DNA from: Gemmatimonadaceae bacterium
GTDB taxonomy: Bacteria; Gemmatimonadota; Gemmatimonadetes; Gemmatimonadales; Gemmatimonadaceae
Direction: 5' to 3'
Length of the DNA stretch: 64,000 nucleotides
Assembly (NCBI GenBank): GCA_020851035.1
Contig: JADZDM010000012.1
Location: 186,001-250,000 of the forward strand
The position numbers and the translations under genes are program-made. This document shows, one piece after another, positions 10,021 to 19,050 of the stretch (its first letter is position 1; each line of letters begins with the position of its first letter). The notes under the pieces are model-generated. The model had not been told where the DNA came from and did no database searches. It saw only the letters and a program-made list of their open reading frames with translations.

Positions 10021-10905
10021 GTGATGCGCATCGCTGACGCGGGAGCACGCGGGGGGATGGAGTCGGAGCGGCGCGGGGCCCGGTACCCTGCGACGGACGA
10101 CGCCGTCCCCTCGTCTCGTGCGCGGGCCGGCGAGCGCGGCGCGGCGGCCCGTGCGCAGCGTCGTCAGGGGGCGGCCGAGGTGGTGTTGCAACCGCCGGTG
10201 CGGGTGATGGGTGTGGCCGAGGATCCCCGGGTGAAGGGGCGGGTCCGTGTGCGCTGCCAGGGGGCCGGAGGAACGGTCACACTGGTTATCGGCGCCAGCG
10301 GGGTTCGCGCGTTCAACGTGCGGACGGGCATGGTCCTGGATTCGGTTGGCTGGGCGGCGCTCTCGCGAGAGGCGCGGGTGGTGCATGCGCAGGATGCGGC
10401 GCTCCGAATGCTGTCGACCACCCGGCGCAGCCGCCGTGACCTGGAGCTGCGCTTGCGGCGTCGGGAGCAGGATCCGACGGTGATCGGCGACGCGCTCGGG
10501 AGGCTCGACGCACTGGGGCTCCTGAACGAGGATGAGTTCGCCCTTGCCGAGGCGGCGGCGCAGTTGCGCAACGCATCGCGGAGCAGCGGGGCGGTGAAGC
10601 GCCGCCTTCGCCAGCGCGGGGTGTCGGCCGATGTCGTGGAGGCGGCCGTGGCCTCGGTGGTGGAGAGCGAGGGGATCGACGATGCGGCGCGATGTGACGA
10701 GGCGGCGACGAAGCGGGTGCGGCAGTTGCGTGGCCTGGATCGTCAGGCGGCGCAGCGGCGGCTGGGCGGATTCCTGCTGCGCCGGGGTTTCTCCCCCGAC
10801 CTGGTGTTCGCGGCCTGCCGGCGGGCGCTGGCTGGCTGGGGCGGTGCCGGGGCCGCTGACACGGAAGCCGACGGCGAGGCGGACGGCGCCGACGAGCACA
10901 CGTAG
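10021..10905 (+). CDS. recX: RecX family regulatory protein
   Basis: RecX binds RecA filaments and inhibits them. The frame reaches 294 codons from GTG 10021, but the recognisable protein starts with a beta-rich segment near residue 60 (RVKGRVRVRCQGAGG) and then the tandem three-helix repeats: ALRMLSTTRRSRRDLELRLR, IGDALGRLDALGLLNEDEF and KRRLRQRGVSADVVEAAV. The first roughly 55 residues are Arg/Ala-rich and probably unstructured; in-frame alternatives include ATG 10057. Position directly after recA supports the call. The C-terminus ends in an acidic GEADGADEHT tail. Confidence 0.88.
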   Translation: MMRIADAGARGGMESERRGARYPATDDAVPSSRARAGERGAAARAQRRQGAAEVVLQPPVRVMGVAEDPRVKGRVRVRCQGAGGTVTLVIGASGVRAFNVRTGMVLDSVGWAALSREARVVHAQDAALRMLSTTRRSRRDLELRLRRREQDPTVIGDALGRLDALGLLNEDEFALAEAAAQLRNASRSSGAVKRRLRQRGVSADVVEAAVASVVESEGIDDAARCDEAATKRVRQLRGLDRQAAQRRLGGFLLRRGFSPDLVFAACRRALAGWGGAGAADTEADGEADGADEHT

Positions 10906-10918
10906 TCCCGCAGGAGCG

Positions 10919-10947
10919 TCGACGTAACTCTCGGTCGCGCATATATT
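10919..10947 (+). promoter_or_regulatory. alaS promoter, probably giving a leaderless mRNA
   Basis: TCGACG (10919-10924), 17 nt, then TATATT (10942-10947) with only 9 nt to the alaS ATG at 10957. A transcript starting 6-9 nt after the -10 would begin at or within 3 nt of the ATG, leaving no room for a ribosome-binding site. The AT-rich stretch is striking against the GC-rich surroundings. The promoter overlaps nothing coding: recX stops at 10905. Confidence 0.6.
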
Positions 10948-10956
10948 TGGCGGTCT

Positions 10957-13710
10957 ATGCTCGCGTCTGAGATCCGCTCCCGATTCCTGGCCTACTTCGA
11001 GCGCCAGCACCACGTCATCCGGCCCTCGTCGTCGCTCGTCCCCGCGGACGACCCGACGCTGATGTTCACCAACGCCGGCATGGTCCAGTTCAAGCGCGTC
11101 TTCCTGGGGCAGGAGGAGACGACGTTCGGCCGGCGTGCCACCACCTCGCAGAAGTGTGTGCGGGCGGGGGGCAAGCACAACGATCTCGAGCAGGTGGGGC
11201 ATACCGCCCGGCACCACACGTTCTTCGAGATGCTCGGCAACTTCTCCTTCGGCGACTACTTCAAGCGCGATGCCATCCGTTTCGCGTGGGAGTTCGTGAC
11301 CGAGGAACTCCGGATCCCGCGGGAGCACCTTCGCGTGACGGTGTTCCACGAGGATGCCGAGGCGCGGCAGCTCTGGAAGGATGTGGCGGGCGTGCCCGAG
11401 AGCCGGATCTACGGCTTGGGCGCGAAGGACAACTTCTGGCAGATGGCCGACACCGGCCCGTGTGGCCCGTGCACGGAAATCTTCGTCGACCTTGCCGCGA
11501 CCGCGACCGACTGGGCGTTCCCTGACGGTGCGACCGGCGAATGGACGCGCACCGACCTCGCCGAGTTCTCGTTGGACGCGTTCGTGGAGGGGGCAGAAGC
11601 GGGGCGTTTCGTCGAGATCTGGAATCTCGTGTTCATGCAGTTCGACAAGCAGCCCGACGGCACCAACCTGCCGTTGCCGGCACCGAGCGTGGACACGGGT
11701 GCTGGGCTCGAGCGGATCGCGGCGGTGATGCAGGGGGTGAGTAACAACTTCCACACCGACGTCTTCACGCCGCTGATCGCGGCGGTCGAGGCGGCGGTCG
11801 GGATCACCTATCCGTACCGTCCGGGCGCCGGGCTGGGCACGGCCCGTGATGCTGAGGGGAAGGTCATCGATCCGGCGAGTTTCCGCGTGCTCGCGGACCA
11901 TGCGCGCGCGACGGCATTCCTGCTGGCCGACGGGGTGTTCCCCGCGAACGACGGGCGAGGGTACGTGCTGCGCCGCATCCTCCGGCGCGGTGTGCGCCAT
12001 GCGTGGCTGCTCGGGCGTCGCGAACCGACGCTCGTGCACGTCGTGCAGGCCGTGATCGACAGCATGGGTGATGTCTTCCCCGAGTTGCGATCGCGGGCGA
12101 AGCACATCCTCGACACCACGCGGGCCGAGGAGGTGCGTTTCCTGGCCACGATCGATGCCGGGATGTCGCGCTTCGAGGAGCTCGCGCCGCTGGGCAGCAC
12201 GCAGGGGTCGACCGCGATCCGCGGCACGGTGAGCGGGCAGGACGTGTTCACGCTGTACGACACGTACGGGTTCCCGATCGACCTGACGGAGCTGATGGCG
12301 CGCGAGCGCGGCTACCTGGTGGACATCGCCGGCTTCGAGGCGGCGCTGCAGGTGCAGCGGTCCGCGAGCCAGGAGGATCGCAAGAGCCGGAAGATCGGCG
12401 TCGGTGCGGATGTGCTGGCGGACATGGCGGCGTGGCAGGTGGAGCCGGCGTCGCTGGCGTCGGCGCAGTTCGTGGGCTACGACGTGCTGGAGACGACGAC
12501 GCGGGTCGCGGCGATCCGCGCGCTCGAGGACGGCCGCGCGGCGGTGATCCTCCGGGATGCACCGTTCTACACGGAGTCGGGTGGACAGGTGTCGGACACC
12601 GGACTCGTGACCGGCACCGGCTGGACGCTGGCGGTGGAGGATGTGAAGAAGGTGGATGGCCGGACGGCGGTGATCGGCACGGCGTCCGGGACGGTGGCGT
12701 TCGGCCAGGTGCGCGCCAGCGTGCCGTCGAGCGCGCGGCGTGACACGGAACGGAACCACACCGCTACCCACCTGCTGCATGCCGCGCTGCGCCAGGTGCT
12801 GGGTGACCATGTGCACCAGGCCGGGTCGCTGGTGAGTCCCGACCGCCTGCGGTTCGACTTCGCGCACCATGGTCCGGTGACGCCGGCGCAGCGTGCCGAG
12901 ATCGAGGCGATCGTGAACCGTGAGATCTGGGCGGGCACGCCGGTGGTGACGCGCGTGATGGCCCACGCGGACGCGATCGCGGATGGCGCCATGGCGCTGT
13001 TCAACGAGAAGTACGGGGACATGGTGCGCGTGGTGGGTGTCGGCGGGTTCTCGAAGGAGCTGTGCGGAGGCACCCATGTGCGCAACACGGCCGAGATCGG
13101 GCTCTTCGTGCTGGTGCACGAGACCGGGGTGGCAGCGGGCGTGCGTCGTGTCGAGGCGCTGACCGCGCGTGCGGCGTTCGCGCACCTGCGGGCGCGCGAG
13201 GCGTTGCTGGTGGAGTCGGCGGAGCTGCTGAAGGCCAACCAGATCGAGACCGTGCCGCGGAAGCTGCAGGCGCTGCTCGACGAGCGGCGGACGCTCGAGA
13301 AGCGTGTCGCGGAGGCCATGAAGGGGGGCGGCGGCGGCCTGGCGGACCTGCTGTCGAAGGCAGTCACCGTGCACGGCGTGGCGCTGGTGGCCGGCGAGAT
13401 CGTCGGCGTGCCGGACATGAAGTCGTTGCAGGCCATGGGTGAGGCGCTGCGGGAGAAGCTGGGCAGCGGCATCGGCGTGCTGGCGACGCAGTTCGAGGAT
13501 GGCAAGGCAGCGATGGTGGCAGTGGTCAGCGACGACGTGCGCGCGCGTGGCACGGGCGCCGACGCGATCGTGAAGGCGCTGGCGGCGCTCGGTGGCGGGC
13601 GGGGTGGCGGGAAGCCGCACCTGGCGCAGGCCGGCCTTCCCGATGCCGCCGCGATCGCGACCGTGCTCGGGGCGACGGAAGGGGTGGTTGCGGGTCTCGT
13701 GCAGGGCTGA
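10957..13710 (+). CDS. alaS: Alanyl-tRNA synthetase
   Basis: It charges tRNA-Ala and edits mischarged Ser/Gly. At 917 residues it is slightly longer than the usual 875. The N-terminal class II core is seen from SSSLVPADDPTLMFTNAGM; the editing domain carries the zinc-binding HTATHLLH near residue 605 and CGGTHVRNTAEIG near 705; the C-terminal DHHA1-like C-Ala domain ends with GGGRGGGKPHLAQAG. The ATG is fixed by the near-invariant N-terminal EIRSRFLAYF segment and lies 9 nt from a -10 element. Confidence 0.97.
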   Translation: MLASEIRSRFLAYFERQHHVIRPSSSLVPADDPTLMFTNAGMVQFKRVFLGQEETTFGRRATTSQKCVRAGGKHNDLEQVGHTARHHTFFEMLGNFSFGDYFKRDAIRFAWEFVTEELRIPREHLRVTVFHEDAEARQLWKDVAGVPESRIYGLGAKDNFWQMADTGPCGPCTEIFVDLAATATDWAFPDGATGEWTRTDLAEFSLDAFVEGAEAGRFVEIWNLVFMQFDKQPDGTNLPLPAPSVDTGAGLERIAAVMQGVSNNFHTDVFTPLIAAVEAAVGITYPYRPGAGLGTARDAEGKVIDPASFRVLADHARATAFLLADGVFPANDGRGYVLRRILRRGVRHAWLLGRREPTLVHVVQAVIDSMGDVFPELRSRAKHILDTTRAEEVRFLATIDAGMSRFEELAPLGSTQGSTAIRGTVSGQDVFTLYDTYGFPIDLTELMARERGYLVDIAGFEAALQVQRSASQEDRKSRKIGVGADVLADMAAWQVEPASLASAQFVGYDVLETTTRVAAIRALEDGRAAVILRDAPFYTESGGQVSDTGLVTGTGWTLAVEDVKKVDGRTAVIGTASGTVAFGQVRASVPSSARRDTERNHTATHLLHAALRQVLGDHVHQAGSLVSPDRLRFDFAHHGPVTPAQRAEIEAIVNREIWAGTPVVTRVMAHADAIADGAMALFNEKYGDMVRVVGVGGFSKELCGGTHVRNTAEIGLFVLVHETGVAAGVRRVEALTARAAFAHLRAREALLVESAELLKANQIETVPRKLQALLDERRTLEKRVAEAMKGGGGGLADLLSKAVTVHGVALVAGEIVGVPDMKSLQAMGEALREKLGSGIGVLATQFEDGKAAMVAVVSDDVRARGTGADAIVKALAALGGGRGGGKPHLAQAGLPDAAAIATVLGATEGVVAGLVQG

Positions 13711-13736
13711 GCCAGACACGACCGGAGGGACGGGGG

Positions 13737-14069
13737 ATGCCGACACCAGCAGGGGCATGGATCGCGGCGCACGTCGAGCAGCCGCCGGCGGCGCTGCGCG
13801 CACGGCTGGATGCGATCCTGGATCGTGAGCGTGCGGGGGCCGGCAGCGGCGAGGTCGCGCCGGACCTGCTGGCGGCGGGACAGCGGCTGCTGGCGGAGAT
13901 CCTCGGTGCCGGCTCCACCCAGCGGGACGCCGCACTGGACCTGCTCACGGCCGATGCTCTCGTGACGTACGCGTTCGAGGCCGCGGCGGAGGATCCGGCG
14001 CGCCTCGACGAGCGGGCCGGGGCGGCGATGCGAGCCATGTCGGCCGTGGTGGATGCCCGGGCGCGCTGA
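13737..14069 (+). CDS. Small Ala/Arg-rich hypothetical protein
   Basis: A 110-residue protein without a signal peptide or membrane segment. Predicted mainly helical from its composition (Ala, Leu, Arg, Glu); no catalytic motif seen. It sits 26 nt after alaS and 18 nt before the CpsB-type phosphatase gene on the same strand, and good codon-position GC bias across its length supports it being translated. Function unknown; co-transcription with the phosphatase gene is the only hint. Confidence 0.6.
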   Translation: MPTPAGAWIAAHVEQPPAALRARLDAILDRERAGAGSGEVAPDLLAAGQRLLAEILGAGSTQRDAALDLLTADALVTYAFEAAAEDPARLDERAGAAMRAMSAVVDARAR

Positions 14070-14087
14070 CGCCGGCGCGGTGCGGGG

Positions 14088-14873
14088 ATGATCGACATCC
14101 ACACGCACCTGCTGCCAGGTGTGGACGATGGCGCGCGCACGCAGGCGCAGTCGCTGGAGGTGCTGCACCGGTTCGCGGCCGTGGGGGTGACCTGTGTCGT
14201 GGTGACTCCGCACCTGGCCGCGACCGAGGCCGCGCGGATGCCGACGGAGCGGTACCGTCGCCTCCACCGCGAGCTGTGCGAGGCCGCGCCGCCGACGCTC
14301 ACGATCCAGCGCGGCTGGGAGATCATGCTGGACCGCCCCGGTGTGGACCTGACGGCCCTGCATCTCCGGCTGGGAGCCTCGAACGCGATCCTGGTGGAGT
14401 TCCCGCGCGGGCTGCTGCCCTCGGGTACGGAGCTCGAGTTGCAGCGCCTGCGGCAGAGCGGCGTGTTGCCGGTGGTGGCGCATCCCGAGCGGTATGGCGG
14501 CGCGACGCTCGACCTCGTCCGGAAATGGCGGGCATCCGGCGCGGTGATCCAGACCGATACTGCCTACCTGCTGGGGGAGGGGGAGCGCTCCGTGCTGGCC
14601 CGTGGCCTGCTCTCCGAGGGGCTGATCGACGTGCTGGCCAGTGACAACCATGGCGACGCGCGATCGTTGTGGGCGGCGCAGCAGTGGCTGGCGGAGATCG
14701 GTGCCACCGAGGCGATGGGACTTCTCACGCAGGTGAACCCGGCGGCGCTGCTGAGCGACAAGCGTTTGGTGCCCGTGCCGCCGGTGCGGCCGGAGAAGGG
14801 GATGTTCTCGCGGTTGCGCGAACTGCTCGGCCGTCGTCGCGAGACACCGCTGCGCAACACACCCATTGCCTGA
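14088..14873 (+). CDS. CpsB/YwqE-type PHP-fold tyrosine-protein phosphatase
   Basis: Metal-dependent phosphatases of this family dephosphorylate bacterial tyrosine kinases and their substrates and so tune polysaccharide export. In 261 residues the PHP metal ligands are visible: DIHTHLLPGVDDG at residues 3-15, VVTPHLAATEAARMP near 44, the glutamate in LVEFPRG, VVAHPERY near 130 and LASDNHGD near 187. A BY-kinase partner is not in this window: the Wzz-type protein at 34.2 kb has no kinase domain. An acting role on sugar phosphates is also possible for PHP proteins. Confidence 0.82.
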   Translation: MIDIHTHLLPGVDDGARTQAQSLEVLHRFAAVGVTCVVVTPHLAATEAARMPTERYRRLHRELCEAAPPTLTIQRGWEIMLDRPGVDLTALHLRLGASNAILVEFPRGLLPSGTELELQRLRQSGVLPVVAHPERYGGATLDLVRKWRASGAVIQTDTAYLLGEGERSVLARGLLSEGLIDVLASDNHGDARSLWAAQQWLAEIGATEAMGLLTQVNPAALLSDKRLVPVPPVRPEKGMFSRLRELLGRRRETPLRNTPIA

Positions 14874-14880
14874 GAGGCTG

Positions 14881-15450
14881 ATGTCGAGGGTCGATCACAT
14901 CACTCGTGCGCTGCACGAGCTGTCGGACACCGCCCTGCGGACCGCGGCGGAGATCGGGCCGCAGCTGGACCGGGCGGCCGAGATGGTGCAGGAGACGGTC
15001 GCCCGCGGGGGCACGCTCTTCTTCTGCGGCAACGGCGGCAGTGCCGCCGACGCGCAGCACCTCGCGACGGAGTACGTCGTGCGGTACACGCGCAACCGCG
15101 CGGCGTATCCGGCCGTGGCGCTCACCACCGACACCTCACTGATCACCGCGGCCGGGAACGACTTCGGCTTCGACCACATCTTCGAGCGGCAGGTGGAGGC
15201 GCTCTGCCGCGCGGGTGACCTGCTGGTGATCCACTCCACGAGCGGGAACTCGCCGAACGTGCTGCTGGCCGCGGCCGCGGCGCGGGCGAAGGGGGTGGCC
15301 GTGCTGGCGTTCAGCGCGCGCGACGGCGGGGCGCTGCTCGCGGCGGCGGATCACTCGGTGGTGATCCCGACCCAGCGCACGGACCGGGCGCAGGAGCTGC
15401 ACCTGAACATCGAGCATGCCATCTGCGACCTGATCGAGGCGACGCTATGA
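14881..15450 (+). CDS. gmhA: SIS-domain isomerase, GmhA type (sedoheptulose-7-phosphate isomerase)
   Basis: GmhA converts sedoheptulose 7-phosphate to D-glycero-D-manno-heptose 7-phosphate, the first step of heptose synthesis for LPS. The 189-residue protein contains FCGNGGSAADAQHLATE near 45 and HSTSGNSPNVLLAA near 118, both sugar-phosphate-binding loops, and ELHLNIEHAICDLIE at the end with the catalytic Glu and His typical of GmhA rather than of regulatory SIS proteins. ATG 14881 is preferred; TTG 14866 is in frame but overlaps the upstream stop. Its last codon overlaps the SDR start (ATGA). Confidence 0.85.
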   Translation: MSRVDHITRALHELSDTALRTAAEIGPQLDRAAEMVQETVARGGTLFFCGNGGSAADAQHLATEYVVRYTRNRAAYPAVALTTDTSLITAAGNDFGFDHIFERQVEALCRAGDLLVIHSTSGNSPNVLLAAAAARAKGVAVLAFSARDGGALLAAADHSVVIPTQRTDRAQELHLNIEHAICDLIEATL

Positions 15451-16202
15451 TCGACCTGCGGGGACGACGCGTGGTGGTGACCGGTGGCGGGCGGGGAATC
15501 GGCGCCGCGGCCTGCGTGCTGTTCGCGCGCGCCGGCGCCGACGTGGTGGTGGGCTACCGCTCCCGCCGCACCGAGGCGGAGTCGGTGGCGCTGGAGTGCA
15601 TCTCGTACGGCGTGCGCGCGGCGGCGGTGGCGGCCGACCTCTCGCAGCGTGGCGGGGCGGATGCCCTCTGCATTGCGGCCACCGCCACGCTCGGCGCGAT
15701 CGACATCGTGGTGGCGAACGCCGGCTTCTGGCCCACGGCGCCGGAGCCGATCGCGACGATGACGGATGCGCGGTGGCACGACACCGCCGCGCAGAACTAC
15801 GAGGCGATGTTCCAGGTGGCGCGGGCGGCGGCGCGGAGCGTGACGGATGGCGGGCGCATCGTCTTCGTGAGCAGCACTGCGGGACAGCGCGGCGAGGCGT
15901 TCCACGCCGACTACGCGGCGGCGAAGGGGGCGATGATCTCGCTGGTGAAGTCGATCGCGATCGAGCTGGCGCCGCGCCAGGTGACGGTGAACGCCGTCGC
16001 GCCGGGTTGGGTGGACACCGAGGCGATCGCGCCGGTGGTGTTCGGCTCCGAGGCGAAGCGCGTGGCGGCGGCGATCCCGATCGGTCGGATGGCCTCGCCG
16101 GCGGACATCGCCGGCCCGATCGTCTTCCTCGCCAGTCCGCTGGCGCGGCACGTCACGGGGGAGATCCTGAACGTGAACGGCGGCAGCGTGCTGTGCGGGT
16201 GA
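15447..16202 (+). CDS. Short-chain dehydrogenase/reductase, substrate unknown
   Basis: A 251-residue classical SDR: NAD(P)-binding TGGGRGIGAA at 11-20, NAG motif in VVANAGFWP near 90, catalytic Ser in VFVSSTAGQRG and YAAAKGA (YxxxK), then the PGWVDTEAI segment. Motifs are intact, so it should be active. Sequence style is like FabG/3-oxoacyl reductases, but the neighbours (GmhA-like isomerase, asparaginase) do not reveal a substrate. It overlaps gmhA by 4 nt, which implies translational coupling. Confidence 0.85.
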   Translation: MIDLRGRRVVVTGGGRGIGAAACVLFARAGADVVVGYRSRRTEAESVALECISYGVRAAAVAADLSQRGGADALCIAATATLGAIDIVVANAGFWPTAPEPIATMTDARWHDTAAQNYEAMFQVARAAARSVTDGGRIVFVSSTAGQRGEAFHADYAAAKGAMISLVKSIAIELAPRQVTVNAVAPGWVDTEAIAPVVFGSEAKRVAAAIPIGRMASPADIAGPIVFLASPLARHVTGEILNVNGGSVLCG

Positions 16203-16224
16203 CGCGCGTCCGGGGCGTCGCACC

Positions 16225-17196
16225 ATGATCGCGATGGTGTTCACCGGCGGGACGATCTCGATGCGCGTGGATCCCCTCGCCGGCGGCGCGGTGCCGGCGC
16301 TCGATGCGCGTGACATCCTCGCGGCGGCGCACGGCATCGAGGACCTCGCCGACCTGCGCATCGAGGAGTGGGGCCGCTTTCCCGGGCCCCACATGGATGC
16401 GGAGCGGATGTGGGCGCTGCGTGCGCGGCTGCTCGAGCTCGTGGACGACCCGGCGGTGGATGGCGTGGTCGTGACGCACGGGACGGACACGATCGAGGAG
16501 ACAGCCTACCTGGTCGCGCGATCGGTCCTCACGGAGAAGCCCATCGTCTTCACCGGGGCGATGCGCAACCTGAGTGAGCTGGGCTGGGACGGACCGGCCA
16601 ACCTGGTCGATGCCGTCCGCGTGGCCACGCACGCCGAGGCGCGGGGGTACGGGGTGCTGCTCGTGATGAACGGGCGCGCGTATTCCGCGGTGGACGTGAC
16701 CAAGGCGCACACGCACGTGCTCGATGCCTTCGAGAGTCCGGGCCTCGGGCCCGTGGCCGAGGTGGACGACGAGGCGGTGATCTTCCGGCGCGCGCTGCCG
16801 GTGCAGCGTCCCGTGCTCACGCCGGACGCGCCGGCAACGCCGGTGGACATCGTGGGGGCGTGGGCCGGCGCGGATGGTCGCCTGCTGGACGCCGTCCTGC
16901 CGACGGCGCGCGGTGTCGTGATCGCAGCGCTCGGCCGCGGCAACCTGCCGATCCTGATGGCTGACGCCGTGGGGCGCTGGCGGGATGCCGGCAAGCCTGT
17001 CGTGATCACCAGCCGCACCGGGCGCGGGCGCGTGGGCCGCACGTACGGGTACCCCGGCGGCGGGAAGCGACTGGGCGAACTCGGGACGATCTTCGCCGGT
17101 GCGCAGCGTGCGACGCAGGCCCGGATCGACCTGATGCTCGCGCTGGGCGCGGGGTTGTCCGGCGACGCGCTGGCGGCGGTGTTCGCCGGCTCCTGA
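16225..17196 (+). CDS. Asparaginase/glutaminase family protein
   Basis: It is expected to hydrolyse L-asparagine to aspartate and ammonia. The 323-residue protein carries both active-site signatures: FTGGTISM at 6-13 (nucleophilic Thr) and VVTHGTDTIEETAYL near 78 (Thr-Asp pair with a downstream Lys in EKP). FTGAMRNLSELGWDGPANL is the next conserved block. No signal peptide is seen, so it is likely the cytoplasmic type. It is the last plus-strand gene before a convergent minus-strand gene, with only 14 nt between and no terminator visible. Confidence 0.87.
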   Translation: MIAMVFTGGTISMRVDPLAGGAVPALDARDILAAAHGIEDLADLRIEEWGRFPGPHMDAERMWALRARLLELVDDPAVDGVVVTHGTDTIEETAYLVARSVLTEKPIVFTGAMRNLSELGWDGPANLVDAVRVATHAEARGYGVLLVMNGRAYSAVDVTKAHTHVLDAFESPGLGPVAEVDDEAVIFRRALPVQRPVLTPDAPATPVDIVGAWAGADGRLLDAVLPTARGVVIAALGRGNLPILMADAVGRWRDAGKPVVITSRTGRGRVGRTYGYPGGGKRLGELGTIFAGAQRATQARIDLMLALGAGLSGDALAAVFAGS

Positions 17197-17210
17197 CCCT
17201 GCTCGCGCGG

Positions 17211-17642
17211 CTACGCGACGCGGGTGGTGGTGGTCTCGCCGGCGCGGGTCCATTTCGAGAAGCACTGCCAGCCGAACTCCTGCGCGGCCCGGATCTGGTC
17301 CGGCAGGCCGAACCAGTCGGTGTAGCCCCGCTCGCGGGCCTTCCACTCGCAGTTCCACTCGAAGGCGAAACGATGCTGCCCGCCGGCCACGTCGGTAACG
17401 AGCACCTGCCCGACGAAGTCCGCGCAGCCGCTGATGGCATCGACGTGGACGCTGTCCACCTCGATCGCCGGTTCGGCGTGCAGGAGCTGGGCGATGGTGC
17501 GCAACACCTTCACGCGCGGACTGCCCCCGCCCGCCGTGATGCGGGGGGCGGTGCGCCGGTCGGTGAAGGCCGCCAGATCGGTGCGGAACGCCGGCGTCGC
17601 GCGGGAGGCGGCCAGCAGCGGCTCGAGTTCGGCGAAAGTCAT
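17211..17642 (-). CDS. Hypothetical protein, 143 aa
   Basis: Not recognised. The protein begins MTFAELEPLLAASRATPAF and ends TRAGETTTTRVA; the middle has an aromatic-rich beta segment (RFAFEWNCEWKARERGYTDWFGLPDQ) with several Trp and two Cys (a third Cys lies further toward the C-terminus). No signal peptide or membrane span. It is convergent with the asparaginase gene and divergent from cca. Just upstream of the ATG, on the minus strand, TACCTT ends 6 nt before the start, so a leaderless transcript is possible. Frame and composition support a real gene; function unknown. Confidence 0.7.
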   Translation of the reverse strand: MTFAELEPLLAASRATPAFRTDLAAFTDRRTAPRITAGGGSPRVKVLRTIAQLLHAEPAIEVDSVHVDAISGCADFVGQVLVTDVAGGQHRFAFEWNCEWKARERGYTDWFGLPDQIRAAQEFGWQCFSKWTRAGETTTTRVA

Positions 17643-17648
17643 GGGTGA

Positions 17649-17675
17649 AAGGTAACAGGTCAGTGCCGCTATCTT
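17649..17675. promoter_or_regulatory. Divergent -10-like elements between the 143-aa gene and cca
   Basis: On the minus strand TACCTT lies at 17654-17649, 6 nt before the ATG at 17642. On the plus strand TATCTT lies at 17670-17675, 6 nt before an ATG at 17682 that opens a 21-codon reading frame stopping at 17747, across the proposed cca start GTG 17740. -35 boxes are not clear on either strand. The call rests on the match to other -10 elements in this window. Confidence 0.35.
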
Positions 17676-17739
17676 CCCGGCATGGCAGAGCGTGCATCCT
17701 CCCACTGTGTGTGGCGCCACGGCGCAGCGGAGTCGCGAC

Positions 17740-19050
17740 GTGGGTGAGGCGCTCATCCGTCCGCCGTCCGCCGTGCGTGACATCGCCGCCAGGCTCGAAG
17801 GGGCCGGGTTCGAGACGTGGTGCGTGGGTGGCGCCGTCCGGGATGCCCTGCTGGGGCGAGCGGACCTCGACTGGGACCTGGCCACGGCCGCGCTGCCCGG
17901 CGACGTGAAGCGGCTCTTCCCGCGCACGGTGCCGGTGGGCATCGAGCACGGCACGATCGGCGTGTTCGGCAGCGACGGCCGGTTGCACGAGGTGACGACG
18001 TTCCGCGCCGACGTCGAGACCGATGGTCGGCACGCGGTGGTGCGCTTCGGCGTCTCGCTGGAGGAGGACCTGGCGCGCCGCGACTTCACGATCAACGCGA
18101 TCGCCTGGTCACCGGCTCGCGGGGAGTTGCGCGATCCCTTCGGCGGGCGCGCCGACCTGCAGGCGGGGCTCGTGCGTGCCGTGGGCATGCCCGGAGACCG
18201 CATGGCGGAGGATCGCCTGCGCGCGCTGCGCGCCATCCGCTTCGCCTCGCGCTTCGGGTTCGCGATCGATGCCGATACGTGGGCGGCGATCGTGGCCAGC
18301 GCCCCGGCGCTCGGTCGCCTGTCGGTGGAACGGGTGCTGCAGGAGTGGACCAAGACGCTGGAGCAGGTGCGCTGTCCCTCGGTCGCCTTCGAACGCTGGC
18401 GTGCCGCGGGCGCCCTGCGGGCGTTGGTGCCGGCACTGCACGACGTGGACGTGCGGTACTTCCGCGCCGTGGATGCGGTCCCGCTGCCGGCGACATCGGC
18501 GCGTGAGGAACGCGCCTCGCTGCGCCGCCTGGTGCGCCTCGCGGTGCCGTTCATGGCGCTCGGCGGCACGGGTGCGCAACGGGCGCTGGTGGCGCTGCGT
18601 GCGTCCAACCAGGCGGTCGCGTTCGCCGGTGCCGTCGCTGCGGCCTGGGAGTCGTTCGGGCCGGCGCTGGCGGCGCACGCCTCGAGCGGCAACGGTGTGG
18701 ACGCCGCGCTGCGGCGGACAGTGTCGAAGATCGGCCGGATGCGCGTGGCGGGCACGCTGCGCGCGCTGGCGGCGGTCTGGGCGGCCGGCAGGGCGGCGGG
18801 CGATCCGGCGCCGGCGCCGATGGCCGTGCGGCGACTGGCGCGCCAGATGCTCAGGGTCGCATTCCGGGATCCGGTCGCGATCAGCGACCTGGCCGTCACG
18901 GGCACCGACCTGCAGGAGGCCGGCATCGGGGCCGGTCCACGGATGGGAACTATCTTGCACGGGCTGCTGGACCTGGTGCTGGATGATCCTGCACTGAACA
19001 CGCACGGACACCTGCTGGCGCACGCACGCCGCATGGCAGGGGAGGGATGA
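17740..19050 (+). CDS. cca: CCA tRNA nucleotidyltransferase / poly(A) polymerase family
   Basis: It adds or repairs the 3'-CCA of tRNAs. Class II nucleotidyltransferase head: ETWCVGGAVRDALLG near 20-34, the DLDWDLATAA metal-binding Asp pair, then RRDFTINAIAW and AEDRLRALRAIRFASRFGF, the usual neck motifs. The C-terminal half is helical and degenerate; no HD phosphohydrolase motif is seen. GTG 17740 is preferred because GGAG stands 7 nt before it; GTG 17692 is an in-frame alternative (452 aa). A CCA enzyme versus an A-adding enzyme cannot be separated by eye. The stop abuts the next gene. Confidence 0.87.
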   Translation: MGEALIRPPSAVRDIAARLEGAGFETWCVGGAVRDALLGRADLDWDLATAALPGDVKRLFPRTVPVGIEHGTIGVFGSDGRLHEVTTFRADVETDGRHAVVRFGVSLEEDLARRDFTINAIAWSPARGELRDPFGGRADLQAGLVRAVGMPGDRMAEDRLRALRAIRFASRFGFAIDADTWAAIVASAPALGRLSVERVLQEWTKTLEQVRCPSVAFERWRAAGALRALVPALHDVDVRYFRAVDAVPLPATSAREERASLRRLVRLAVPFMALGGTGAQRALVALRASNQAVAFAGAVAAAWESFGPALAAHASSGNGVDAALRRTVSKIGRMRVAGTLRALAAVWAAGRAAGDPAPAPMAVRRLARQMLRVAFRDPVAISDLAVTGTDLQEAGIGAGPRMGTILHGLLDLVLDDPALNTHGHLLAHARRMAGEG

